A stretch of DNA of 64,000 nucleotides from Sycon ciliatum (taxonomy: Eukaryota; Porifera; Calcarea; Leucosolenida; Sycettidae). The DNA lies in the NCBI RefSeq assembly GCF_964019385.1, contig NC_088644.1:19268273-19332272 (forward strand), read 5' to 3'. Below, one piece after another: positions 55,501 to 63,937 of this stretch (positions are counted from its first letter, which is position 1; each line of letters opens with the position of its first letter). The translations under genes were made by a program, and so were the position numbers. The notes below the pieces were generated by a model. It was not told the origin of the DNA and did not search any database. It worked only from the letters and a program-made list of their open reading frames with translations.

Positions 55501-58500
55501 TAGGCTGAACTACCTTTGTCCAGTGATTTGCAGTTGATACAAACTGTTCCTGACCTGTTCTAAGCGTTTTCATATCCATCAAAATCCATCACGAAATTTT
55601 TGTTAACGGAGGAAGTAGCAGGTAGTGGTTAGCAGTGCTTCATTGGGAGAAAACTTTCAAAACAGAATTAAGGTCTCCGGATACGGGGTGTCGACCTGTA
55701 ACCGATAAATACGGTACCTGACTGGATTCTTCGAAGCTGCACAGTGTTGTTGATTTTTTCTTCACATACAATGTACTAAATGGCTGCCGGTAGTGGCTGT
55801 GTCGTAAGCGTGCAGTAATATGAGCATTGCATAGCACATACCCTGTATGCCGGCCATGTCATACTATGGTGGACAAACAAATTTGGGATCCGTACCCGAA
55901 TCAAGCGTTCATCCTCCAGTCTTACTTGTCAACCCTCACTTAACCCGGGCAAGAAGAGAATACTTTTTGTGTGCAAAACACATGCTGCCTCTGAGATGCA
56001 TATCGTTCCTACACCTATCTTATCTGCCTTGGACTAATAATCAATGTTGTTGGGGGGGGGGGGGCATTGATCATTGGCACTGCAGGATGCTGTATGCCAT
56101 GATGTTGTCAGGCTGCTTATCTGGTACAAGTGGAAGAAGTTTGTAGCTAAAAGATACTGGTAAGTACGCCAGTGTTGCCATGCATGCACTGCATTGTCTG
56201 CTGTAAGTACAGCGTCAAGTACTTCTTTTGAGGTACACGGAATTTGAAGTTCTCTTCAAATAATCCGATTCGAATTGCTGTCCCATATGCTAGTACTGAC
56301 ATTGCTTTGCTCTGCCTAACAGTTGTACACGCGTTTTGAATGCAAAAACTGCCGATTGTGTTGTGGTGTATTTGGTTGGAGAACACTTTGGCGAAGGCTT
56401 ATCGGACCACACCCACTTGGTTTTATACCACGGAGACTATAATGAAAAACATCTGCAAAAGCAATTCTCTTTTCCGACCAGCCACCTCAAGAAGACATGT
56501 TTCCCAATTCGACGCCATGTGGAAGATTTCCGTAGAACATTTCCAGGTCACAGCTGCTTGTAGTGTGTTGTAACTTGGCAAAACTGAGCCTTCGTGTATA
56601 TAATGCCTTCGTGTATATAATGCCTTCGTGTATATAATGCATAGAAGACAATAGTGCAACTCCGTGCGTAAGATTCCTGCATGCATGTTCTACGAATATT
56701 TGACTTCATTTTCAGTATGCGCATTTGAAAAAATCCAATGTGATTGTCCATTTCCTGATTATGTTTTGCTGTTTACAGGTCGCAAGCTGCTATTTTTGTC
56801 CTGTACGTTATTGCCATGTCAATGGCACTAATATTTGCTGGCGGTGCAGATGATCCGAACCAATATCGATCTGGACTGGACATTTTCCGCGGAGTTTGTG
56901 AAGTTCTTGCCATACTGTTCTGCCTCTATGGTCTTGTGGAACAAGTGCATAACATGTACAAGTAAGATTTCTCTGAAAGACCTGTAGTCTCTAAAACACC
57001 TGTAGTCTCTGAAACACCTGTAGTCTCTGAAACACCTGTAGTCTCTGAAACACCTGTAGTCTCTGAAACACCTGTAGTCTCTGAAACACCTGTAGTCTCT
57101 GAAACACCTGTAGTCTCTGAAACACCTGTAGTCTCTGAAACACCTGTAGTCTCTGAAACACCTGTAGTCTCTGAAACACCTGTAGTCTCTGAAACACCTG
57201 AAGTCTCTGAAACACCTGTAGTCTCTGAAACACCTGTAGTCTCTGAAAGACCTGTAGTCTCTGAAAGACCTGTAGTCTCTGAAAGACCTGTAGTCTCTGA
57301 AAGACCTGTAGTCTCTGAAAGACCTGTAGTCTCTGAAAGACCTGTAGTCTCTGAAACACCTGTAGTCTCTGAAACACCTGTAGTCTCTGAAACACCTGTA
57401 GTCTCTGAAACACCTGTAGTCTCTGAAACACCTGTAGTCTCTGAAACACCTGTAGTCTCTGAAACACCTGTAGTCTCTGAAACACCTGTAGTCTCTGAAA
57501 GACCTGTAGTCTCTGAAAGACCTGTAGTCTCTGAAACACCTGTAGTCTCTGAAAGACCTGTAGTCTCTGAAAGACCTGTAGTCTCTGAAAGACCTGTAGT
57601 CTCTGAAAGACCTGTAGTCTCTGAAAGACCTGTAGTCTCTGAAAGACCTGTAGTCTCTGAAAGACCTGTAGTCTCTGAAAGACCTGTAGTCTCTGAAACA
57701 CCTGTAGTCTCTGAAACACCTGTAGTCTCTGAAACACCTGTAGTCTCTGAAAGACCTGTAGTCTCTGAAAGACCTGTAGTCTCTGGAACACCTGTAGTCT
57801 CTGGAACACCTGTAGTCTCTGAAACACCTGTAGTCTCTGAAACACCTGTAGTCTCTGAAACACCTGTAGTCTCTGAAAGACCTGTAGTCTCTGAAAGACC
57901 TGTAGTCTCTGAAACACCTGTGGTCTCTGAAACACCTGTAGTCTCTGAAACACCTGTAGTCTCTGAAACACCTGTAGTCTCTGAAACACCTGTAGTCTCT
58001 GAAACACCTGTAGTCTCTGAAAGACCTGTAGTCTCTGAAACACCTGTGGTCTCTGAAACACCTGTAGTCTCTGAAACACCTGTAGTCTCTGAAACACCTG
58101 TAGTCTCTGAAACACCTGTAGTCTCTGAAACACCTGTAGTCTCTGAAACACCTGTAGTCTTTGTCGTCATAATTTCCAGCATGTGTTTACTATGTACTTC
58201 CTCCGTAAACAAAAACTTCGTGATGGATTTTTGAGGGACTTGCTTGCTCACAAACTGCCGTGAAGAGAGCCACGATTACTTCCTCGGCCTTTACTGGCAT
58301 GTCATGAAAGACGTACGGTGCAAGGAAAGCGACTATTCACAACAAACCAAGCAAATCGATGGTTGCTCTGTGTCAACATAGGTTATGGCAGCCATGAGGA
58401 GCGGAACTGAAATACCACTTCTCCTAGGACATAATGCGCTGCTTGGCCTCTCTAGGCCTCAGTTTGAGAGTAATAGAGAGCGATGGAAAGGACCAGTGAT

Positions 58501-59176
58501 CCCACACAATGAGCGAGTCAATACGCAGCTGCTGCGATTGCTTGGCGCAATGAAAGGATTCTGAATTCAACGTCTTGCTCTGCCTGCACAAAGCCTAGAT
58601 TTGAACATCACATTCTTAATAAGTCTGCAGTCTGACAAGAGTCTCGTGGCTAAGGAAAGTCGACAGGACTTGCTAGCCGCTACCGATCAGTGCTGGGAGG
58701 AACATCCAGCGGAGAAAATGAATAAGTTTGGCTGTGCCATTACCCTTCCTTTCGCAGAGTTCTGGAGAGTGGAGGTCGAAACCAGGAAGTCATGACATAT
58801 TTTACGACTCCTTGGTGAAACGAGTATTCGCCACCACGGCAGATTACGCAGCTTGAAAGCAAACTTGATTGCAGCGACATCACCAAAATTTAGCGGAGTG
58901 TAATGAAAGAAGGTGAGATAAAAGCTGAAAGAGCTGAAAACAACAACTCGAGTACAGCAGACGAGGACAGAAACTGAGGGCAAAAGGGAGTCGAGCGAAA
59001 GTGATGCAAAATAAACTCTCTGCTCATGCCGACAACAGTTCCTCTTACAAAGAAACCATACATGGGCTGAACTACCTTTGTGGAGTGATTTCCAGTCCAT
59101 ACAAGCTGTTCGTGACCTGTTCCAAGCATTTTCATATCCTTCAAAATCCTTCACAAAGTTTTTTTGTTTATTGAGG

Positions 59177-59240
<64 letters not shown>

Positions 59241-62200
59241 CGTGAATGGGGGGGGGGGGTTCAGTCCCGCGGAGTGCTATGTGGAGAGTGCTGGCTAGGC
59301 TTGGCATCCCGGAGAATCTAATCACCATCATCCGTTCCTTCCATAGCGACATGGCTGCCAGTATCCGTGTGGGTGGACACCTGCTTGCACCGACACGTGT
59401 TGAGAACAGCTTGCAGTAGGGTTGCACTATGGCCCCCGTTTTATTTAATCTCTACATGTGTGCAGTCTTTGAGAGATGGTGTGGCGTGACTGCTGGTGAT
59501 GACAAGCTGGGGATTCTACTCGCCCAGTTTCAGAGAGAGGGGCTTGTCAACGCCAGAATGGTAGAGCATCGCAGAATTCGGCTAATGGAGTGTCAGCTTG
59601 CGGATGATTCGGCCCTGCTTGCAGTTACCCATGCTGGTGCTGAGAGGACCCTATCCTCGTTCAGGGATGTAGCTGGTGCGTTTGGCCTTCGTGTTGATAT
59701 GTCCAAAACCATGGTGGCTGGGGCTGGTGTTGTGGACACCGGCCGGACCCCTTTGGATAGTGGTGTGCAGTGGTGGTGTAGTGGTGTGGTGTGGTGTGCA
59801 GCACATGGAGGCTTTTCTATCTCGGTAGCCATGTAACGCCAGACGCCCGGAGCGCATTCGGCGTGTTTCAGCGAGTTGCTGCTGCATCGGGTGCATTCTG
59901 TACGCTACGAGAGTCAGTGTTCGACAACGATGATGCTAGCATTGCCATTAAACGCATGGTGTACGGAGTGACTGTCCTGGCCGTCCTTCTTTATGGGTCG
60001 GAGAGTTAGACCATCAGGCAGCATGGTGCTTTGTATCGGGCCTGATGTGGCACTATTATATTGTGATTTTTTTGTGTTGCCATTTCGTTACAGAGTTTTT
60101 CTACTTTATGATGTTGGTCTACTTTGACTGCATACAGGTACAGAAGTGACTACTTTGAAGACCTGTACAACTATGCTGACTTAGCATCCTTCTTTATGCT
60201 GCTGGTGATAATCCCACTACGCTATGCAGACTCTAGTTCACAATGGACTGTGGCGTCATTTGCCTACATTACGACCTGTCTGCGCTTCTTCAAGTACACA
60301 TGTGCATTTCGGTAAGGTCTTTTATGGGATTATCAGTTTTCGACCACTTTGGTGGTGGGTCTTCTCTACTCACCTCCCTCCACTTCAGGAGCTGCATCTG
60401 CACTTTGATCCTAGAGGGTGGCGACGCTCTTACGGGTGCGGAAAACGCAGGCCAATTGAGTCCAACACGAGCCATGAATCAATTTTTTTTACGTAAACCA
60501 TTCGATACAATCATTTTGTTTGGGCGTGCCCAATGTCCACTTACGTTCTATGACGCATGCACACGCATATTCATTATTCTTACTCTTCCACAGCCAGTTG
60601 GCTGTCCAAGCAGTGTAAAAGAGCAGCAAAATTGAGATGCTCTTAGTCATCACATTGACACTGCTCCGAGTGCAGGGTCCCATGAGCAAAGCGATGAAAT
60701 CTAACCAAGTACCGTATTTCGCCGATTATAAGTCGCACTCGATTATAAGTCGCACCCCCATTTTCAGGTTTGAGCAATATTGTTGCGATATATTCACTTC
60801 AGTAGTAAGTCATGCTCGATTGTAAGTCGCACCCCCTTTTTTACCCTGAATTTTAGTGTAAAAAGGTGCGACTTATAATCGGGGAAATACGGTATCTATG
60901 GCAGTGGACAGTACAGTCCATTCAAGCTTTTCATGCGTCTTGCACTCGGACTACGCCTCGTATGTTGTGAGTGTAAGCAGCCATCCAGCTGCCAGGCCAG
61001 TGGCCAACAGGTTTTCTTTTCACCTTGGTGTTGTGTGTTGTGTATTTTCTGCCATTCAGGGAAATTGGTGCGTATACACAGATCATGGTTCAAATCGTTC
61101 GCTTTGCAATCTTGCGCTTCATTGTCGTCTTCTGCATATTCCTTGTGACGTTTTCTGGATCTTTCTACCTGGCCCTTCGAGGAGAAGAGGACGAGATGTT
61201 CAGCCTGAAGGAGAATAGGACGCTGACCATCTCTGATCTTGATAAACCTGAGTACTATCATGCTAGGTATGTAGATAAACCAACACATTCGAGATGTAGA
61301 TACAGCATTTGGAATCTGTTTGGTACTGCATGCATGGCATTAGCACTATTGCAGTGGTGTGTAATGTTCAGATAATTTAACTTGTTTCCATGCAGACCAT
61401 GGCTGGATTCTATGTTACACATAGGCATGATGTGGTACAAAGGAGATAAGCTCCAGTTTCTCTGAGCCGTGCTGGACAGCAGCCCTACATAGTAAGGGGG
61501 GGGGGGGGGTAACATCCGAGTTATAAACAGCTGTTTTCTGGTTGGAGTCGTACCAGGCTGTTCTTGGCTGTTCTCGATGATGGCAAGATGCTTCATTACC
61601 AAAGGAACAATAGGTGTACTGATCTGTCACCTTTCTTTGACCATGGCGAGTTAATAGCCCATCTGTGACAAAGGATCTTGATTTAGCCCATGCCATGCGA
61701 CACGTAGTAGCTGTAGGAAGCGTTCCAGCATAGGCTATTTTACACGCCATATAGGTACACATGTTTCGGCCGGGTGTCGCCGTATTCAGACTTTTCAGGC
61801 AGGGGATGTTCCCCTTGGCTGGGTTCAGTAGAGTGATCTGGACTGAATTCATAATACTTGTACGTACCCAACGCCGCTGTGGACAGCAAGCTATTTCGGC
61901 CGTATAGGCCTCATCAGTACAGCTACGAGCTTTAAGTAAGCCGAGCTGCCGGCCATGGAGGCACCACAGACATTAAGATAGCTCGTTGATCTAGTGCCAG
62001 ACGGCTCTAACTACGAAAAGGAGCGAGCAATGCGTAGTGCTTGTACCTATCTAACATGGTCCAGTAATAACAGTATCCTCCTGTACTTGGGTGTATATGT
62101 GCATTCACTATTACAGCTAGTACAGCTAGTACAGGTAGTACAGGTATTACAGCTAGTACAGGTATTACAGCTAGTACAGGTAGTACAGCTAGTACAGGTA

Positions 62201-63584
62201 GTACAGGTAGTACAGGTAGTACAGGTAGTACAGCTAGTACAGGTAGTACAGGTAGTACAGGTAGTACAGGTAGTACAGGTATTACAGGTAGTACAGGTAG
62301 TACAGGTAGTACAGGTAGTACAGGTAGTACAGGTAGTACAGGTAGTACAGGTATTACAGGTAGTACAGGTAGTACAGGTAGTACAGGTAGTACAGGTAGT
62401 ACAGGTAGTACAGGTAGTACAGGTATTACATGTACATGCACAATACTGAGAGTAATACTTACAAGTCACATTTGCGGTCCTTATGTTCGCCTTGCTGCAG
62501 GTCCTATCCGGAGATACTGCTAACTGGAATGCGCATCCTGATTGAAAGAGGGCCCATTCTTGATTATTATGGGAAGTCAAGCAAGCTTGGGTGAGTTGGA
62601 CAGACTATTGGCAATGTAACTTCATTGAAAGGGACCTTATTGACATGGAAGTACATGTAATGGAGAGAACAGAAGGAACACAAAAGACTCAGGCAAAAAT
62701 TGACTTCAACGACGACGACGACGACGACGACGCCAACAATAACATGAACTGAGATGTTGCGACTTGGGCGGTAATTGTAGAAAAAGGTGGCTGCTCCAAA
62801 CATCATCGCTCGTGCTTCCTGCCGACTAACTTGACACTTGACTGACTCACGACTGCCATCTGGAACACACAAGAAGAATGCCGGGCTGTCCACTCAGCAA
62901 ACCTGCAAGAAAGCACCACTCCCTTCTCAATACACAGTGTTTGCCCGAGGTGTTTATTGTGCTGGAAACGGAACGTCACTGTAAGTTGGTATCCCTCTTG
63001 AGTGATTTGTTGGCTTGGAGAACACTACAAAAATGCAGTGCTCTCGGAGAACACATTTCATTAGCCTACTCAAGCTCAACTGATGAGGAGGGAATTCCCT
63101 GAAACACTGTACAGTGTGCAGGGACTGGTGCTTTCCGGCAGGCTTGCCAAGTGGACAGCCCGGTACTCTTCTCGTGTGCTGCAGACGACAGTCGGGAGTC
63201 AGTCTAGTGTCAGTCAGCAGGAAGTGCAAGCTCCAGCGTTTGGAGCAGCCTTCTTCTTCAACAACAATGACAACAACGACGACAACACGTGATGTATACA
63301 AAGAAACAATCGGGCTAAATCACTATCACATCTCCTGCTCATTTCTTCTGTAAAAAATACTAAGATGTATGAGCAGATCTTCTTGAGATCCATTGCCAGG
63401 TGACTACCATATTCACATACCATGTTACGTACTATGTATTCGGAAGTAAAACAAACACCAGTGTACGTTGTAGACCATGGGTGCCCTAAGCAGAACTATT
63501 TGCTCAAAGCCCTATGGGAAGACATTGGCTATGGATAAATCTAGGAATCGGAACGGGCAGATTTTGCGAAACTGATGATCAGAT

Positions 63585-63650
<66 letters not shown>

Positions 63651-63937
63651 GATGCGTGTTTGTGTTTTGTGTGCGTATGTGCATGAGTGCATGTGTGTGT
63701 ATATGCATGGTTGCATGTATCTCTGTGGTCATGATTGGGTTTGCATACTTTTACAGATGGCTTGGTATTGTGCTGATAGTATTCTTCATGTTCATCGTCA
63801 TCGTAGTTTTGCTGAGTATCCTCGTTGCGCAACTGACTGATACCTATCGGAGTGTGCAGAGTGATGCTCAGAAAGAAGTTGACTTGAATCGTGCATACAT
63901 TGCTGGTGAGATGGAGAAGAACGGCTTATTGCGTAAG
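47063..63937 (+). CDS. Channel gene B: ankyrin-repeat TRP-like cation channel, tandem paralogue of A (5' end unresolved, 3' end outside window)
   Basis: Eleven exons totalling 1,551 bp (517 codons) match channel A exons 4-14 in order and phase, and nine have identical length: 47063-47200, 50758-50901, 51437-51540, 52589-52670, 54145-54318, 56086-56159, 56779-56961, 60138-60311, 61060-61266, 62501-62590, 63757-63937. The product has ankyrin repeats, pre-S1 block, S1-S6 and pore loop as in A, so it is expected to be a plasma-membrane cation channel. Counterparts of A exons 15-17 lie past the right edge; counterparts of exons 1-3 were not found with certainty. No stop or frameshift interrupts the mapped exons, so the gene looks intact despite introns loaded with transposons. 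Confidence 0.85.
47449..48319. mobile_element. Foldback (long-TIR) element with TTAA target duplication
   Basis: Begins AGGGGAAGTTAAGTCTAAA and ends with its near-inverse (CTTAACTTCCCCT); TTAA at both borders (47445-47448, 48320-48323). The two halves are inverted copies of each other almost to the centre near 47.88 kb (for example ACCAGTCACCTGGTCACC / GGTGACTAGGTGACTTGG). TTAA targeting is typical of piggyBac-type elements. No transposase frame. Fragments at 9.56-10.05 and 25.64-25.80 kb. Confidence 0.85.
48330..48424. repeat. Dispersed repeat shared with 17.10-17.19 kb, with decayed hammerhead-like core
   Basis: Common text CACACGCTCTCTTC, TTAACACTGCAATA, AACTCATTTCACAATA and CGTTTCGGCAAATTGCCTT. 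Minus-strand core here is CTGATCA..GAAA (one change from the consensus) at 48396-48418. Confidence 0.85.
48700..49430. mobile_element. Inverted pair of non-LTR-retroelement-like 3' fragments
   Basis: About 48700-48990 and 49095-49405 are inverted, diverged copies (GGCCGGAGATTG / CAATCTCCGGCC; GGTAAACAAGAGAGAGAAAC). The right copy ends in (TAA)n at 49396-49422, a tail seen in some LINEs. GTGCTGATGGAT recurs at the ends. Confidence 0.65.
49561..49961. mobile_element. hAT-type nonautonomous element with intact target duplication
   Basis: TAGGGCTCAAACGGTC at the left and inverse CGTTTGAGCCCTA at the right. GTTTCTAT is duplicated exactly at 49553-49560 and 49962-49969. Interior rich in AACCGGTTA. 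Confidence 0.93.
50494..50630. repeat. Tandem units with an internal hairpin
   Basis: Three copies of ctacacgattcgcacgcttc plus gcgtgctcagtgcttctg; each holds GCACGC-TTC-GCGTGC, able to fold back. In the intron before the channel B ankyrin exon. Confidence 0.85.
50758..50901 (+). CDS. Channel B ankyrin exon (A exon 5)
   Basis: [20 protein letters not shown], then [20 protein letters not shown]; acceptor CTACGCAG, donor AAG|GTATGG. Confidence 0.92.
51022..51190. repeat. Diverged copy of the 23.6/24.1-kb repeat family
   Basis: TAACCGACGAGGAGACAACA, then CCGATGA..GAAAACG and CATGGTTATGAGTGCACAAT, as in the arms at 23562 and 23999. Confidence 0.85.
51437..51540 (+). CDS. Channel B ankyrin exon (A exon 6)
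   Basis: [20 protein letters not shown] then [14 protein letters not shown]; donor AGA|GTAAGT. Confidence 0.92.
52468..52545. repeat. (GT)n microsatellite before channel B exon 7
   Basis: Nearly pure GT, then TG-rich, 45-120 bp from the acceptor; the equivalent intron of gene A has one too. Confidence 0.95.
52589..52670 (+). CDS. Channel B exon (A exon 7)
   Basis: [20 protein letters not shown] then VEHKGMK; 82 bp. Confidence 0.9.
53150..53290 (+). mobile_element. Possible LTR remnant
   Basis: TGTTATGTCATGCATGTAGC start, AATAAA at 53271, and TTGGCGCTGCAAGCAGGG, which resembles a primer-binding site. It abuts the gypsy pol remnant but on the opposite strand sense; weak call. Confidence 0.3.
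53291..53885 (-). pseudogene. Ty3/gypsy pol fragment (RNase H end and integrase zinc domain)
   Basis: Minus strand: [20 protein letters not shown] marks the end of the gypsy RNase H. Further on, [20 protein letters not shown] and CCQCLSYQ give the H-H-C-C zinc domain of the integrase. No reverse transcriptase or catalytic integrase core is present, so the element is a fragment in gene B's intron. Confidence 0.85.
54145..54318 (+). CDS. Channel B exon (A exon 8)
   Basis: [40 protein letters not shown], then [12 protein letters not shown]; 58 codons. A TIR transposon begins 22 bp past its donor. Confidence 0.92.
54341..55716. mobile_element. TACCGTATTT-ended TIR element, interrupted by a mariner-like element
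   Basis: TACCGTATTTTACCGGGTTA at the left, TACCGTATTTATCGGTTACA inverted at the right. Without the insert it would be about 350 bp. A compact relative is at 60710-60894. Confidence 0.8.
54596..55615 (+). pseudogene. Decayed Tc1/mariner-like transposon, copy 1 (nested)
   Basis: CTTCCTCCGTTAACAAAA at the left and inverse TTTTTGTTAACGGAGGAAG at the right, TA at both borders. The reading frame is broken by stops, but PAQSPDSN (Tc1/mariner PAQSPDLN) and [16 protein letters not shown], like the QDNAP.H block, remain in order. Non-functional. Confidence 0.82.
56086..56159 (+). CDS. Channel B pre-S1 exon (A exon 9)
   Basis: [20 protein letters not shown] then AKRYW; acceptor GCACTGCAG, donor CTG|GTAAGT; joins exon 10 directly in phase. 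Confidence 0.9.
56779..56961 (+). CDS. Channel B S1-S2 exon (A exon 10)
   Basis: [55 protein letters not shown]. The donor CAA|GTAAGA is followed within about ten bases by the 18-bp minisatellite. Confidence 0.94.
56965..58160. repeat. 18-bp minisatellite, about 66 copies
   Basis: Unit ctctgaaacacctgtagt with a gaaagacc variant in runs. Open on both strands because 18 is a multiple of three; lies in a channel B intron, right after a donor, so not coding. Confidence 0.97.
58197..59179 (+). pseudogene. Decayed Tc1/mariner-like transposon, copy 2
   Basis: CTTCCTCCGTAAACAAAAAC .. inverted equivalent ending GAGGAAG. Keeps [11 protein letters not shown] (the Tc1/mariner PAQSPDLN block) and [12 protein letters not shown]; several stops. 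About 983 bp, a sister of copy 1. A (GT)n tract adjoins its right end. Confidence 0.82.
59180..59258. repeat. (GT)n and poly-G
   Basis: About 29 GT units, short spacer, then 13 G. Confidence 0.95.
59261..60009 (+). pseudogene. LINE reverse-transcriptase pseudogene
   Basis: [35 protein letters not shown], a TAG stop in place of the usual Gln, [30 protein letters not shown] (the catalytic ADD box), then a frameshift near 59.79 kb into [20 protein letters not shown] and VLLYGSES. Order and motifs are those of a non-LTR reverse transcriptase palm and thumb. Two lesions make it inactive. Confidence 0.88.
60138..60311 (+). CDS. Channel B S3-S4 exon (A exon 11)
   Basis: [46 protein letters not shown]. 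Confidence 0.94.
60710..60894. mobile_element. MITE with TACCGTATTTC..ATTATAAGTCGCAC ends
   Basis: TACCGTATTTCGCCGATTAT at the left, inverse with few changes at the right; about 29-bp TIRs, 185 bp long. Inside, AAGTCGCACC recurs. Confidence 0.9.
61060..61266 (+). CDS. Channel B S5 exon (A exon 12)
   Basis: [40 protein letters not shown], then an acidic turret ending DKPEYYHA. Confidence 0.94.
61764..61917 (-). ncRNA. Two hammerhead-ribozyme-like cores, same strand, 130 bp apart
   Basis: At 61894-61917 (minus): CTGATGA, GGCCTATACGGCC (a clean 4-bp GGCC/GGCC stem II), GAAA. At 61764-61788: decayed CTGAATA, CGGC..GGCC, GAAAC. The first has the best stem II of all copies in the window. Stem I and III pairing was not found by eye. 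Confidence 0.45.
62115..62427. repeat. 9-bp minisatellite, about 35 copies
   Basis: Unit acaggtagt with agctagt and ggtatt variants; ends about 70 bp before the pore exon acceptor of gene B. Contains repeated CAG|GTAGT, each a weak donor-like string. Confidence 0.96.
62501..62590 (+). CDS. Channel B pore-loop exon (A exon 13)
   Basis: [20 protein letters not shown] then DYYGKSSKL; differs from A in charge after the filter. Confidence 0.93.
62700..63300. other. Inverted-repeat region inside a channel B intron
   Basis: 62.7-62.95 kb (GACGACGACGACG.., GGTGGCTGCTCCAAACATCA, CTTCCTGCCGACTAACTTGA) is echoed in inverse by 63.05-63.29 kb (CAGTCAGCAGGAAGTGCAAG, TTGGAGCAGCCTTCTTCTTC, ACAACGACGACAAC). 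Looks like a decayed foldback element; no gene. Confidence 0.55.
63588..63650. repeat. (GT)n microsatellite before channel B exon 14 (S6)
   Basis: About 30 GT units, 105-170 bp before the acceptor; matches gene A in position. Confidence 0.96.
63757..63937 (+). CDS. Channel B S6 exon (A exon 14), last in window
   Basis: [40 protein letters not shown], ends NGLLRK|GTATGA. Confidence 0.94.

Noticed and set aside
56324..56546. Extra channel B exon between pre-S1 and S1
   Set aside because: Although open in two frames and bordered by CAG|GTCACA, the exons at 56086-56159 and 56779-56961 join in phase without it, and gene A has no counterpart.
56926..58251. 441-codon minus-strand frame of SETTGV repeats and a 386-codon sister frame
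   Set aside because: Pure 18-bp minisatellite within a channel B intron; no start context, splice fit or non-repeat domain.
58890..59427. Minus-strand frames across mariner copy 2 and the reverse-transcriptase start
   Set aside because: Antisense shadows of broken transposon genes, crossing a (GT)n tract.
62007..62580. Val/Gln, Pro/Val and Cys/Thr repeat frames on both strands
   Set aside because: Products of the 9-bp array, on the edge of an intron.
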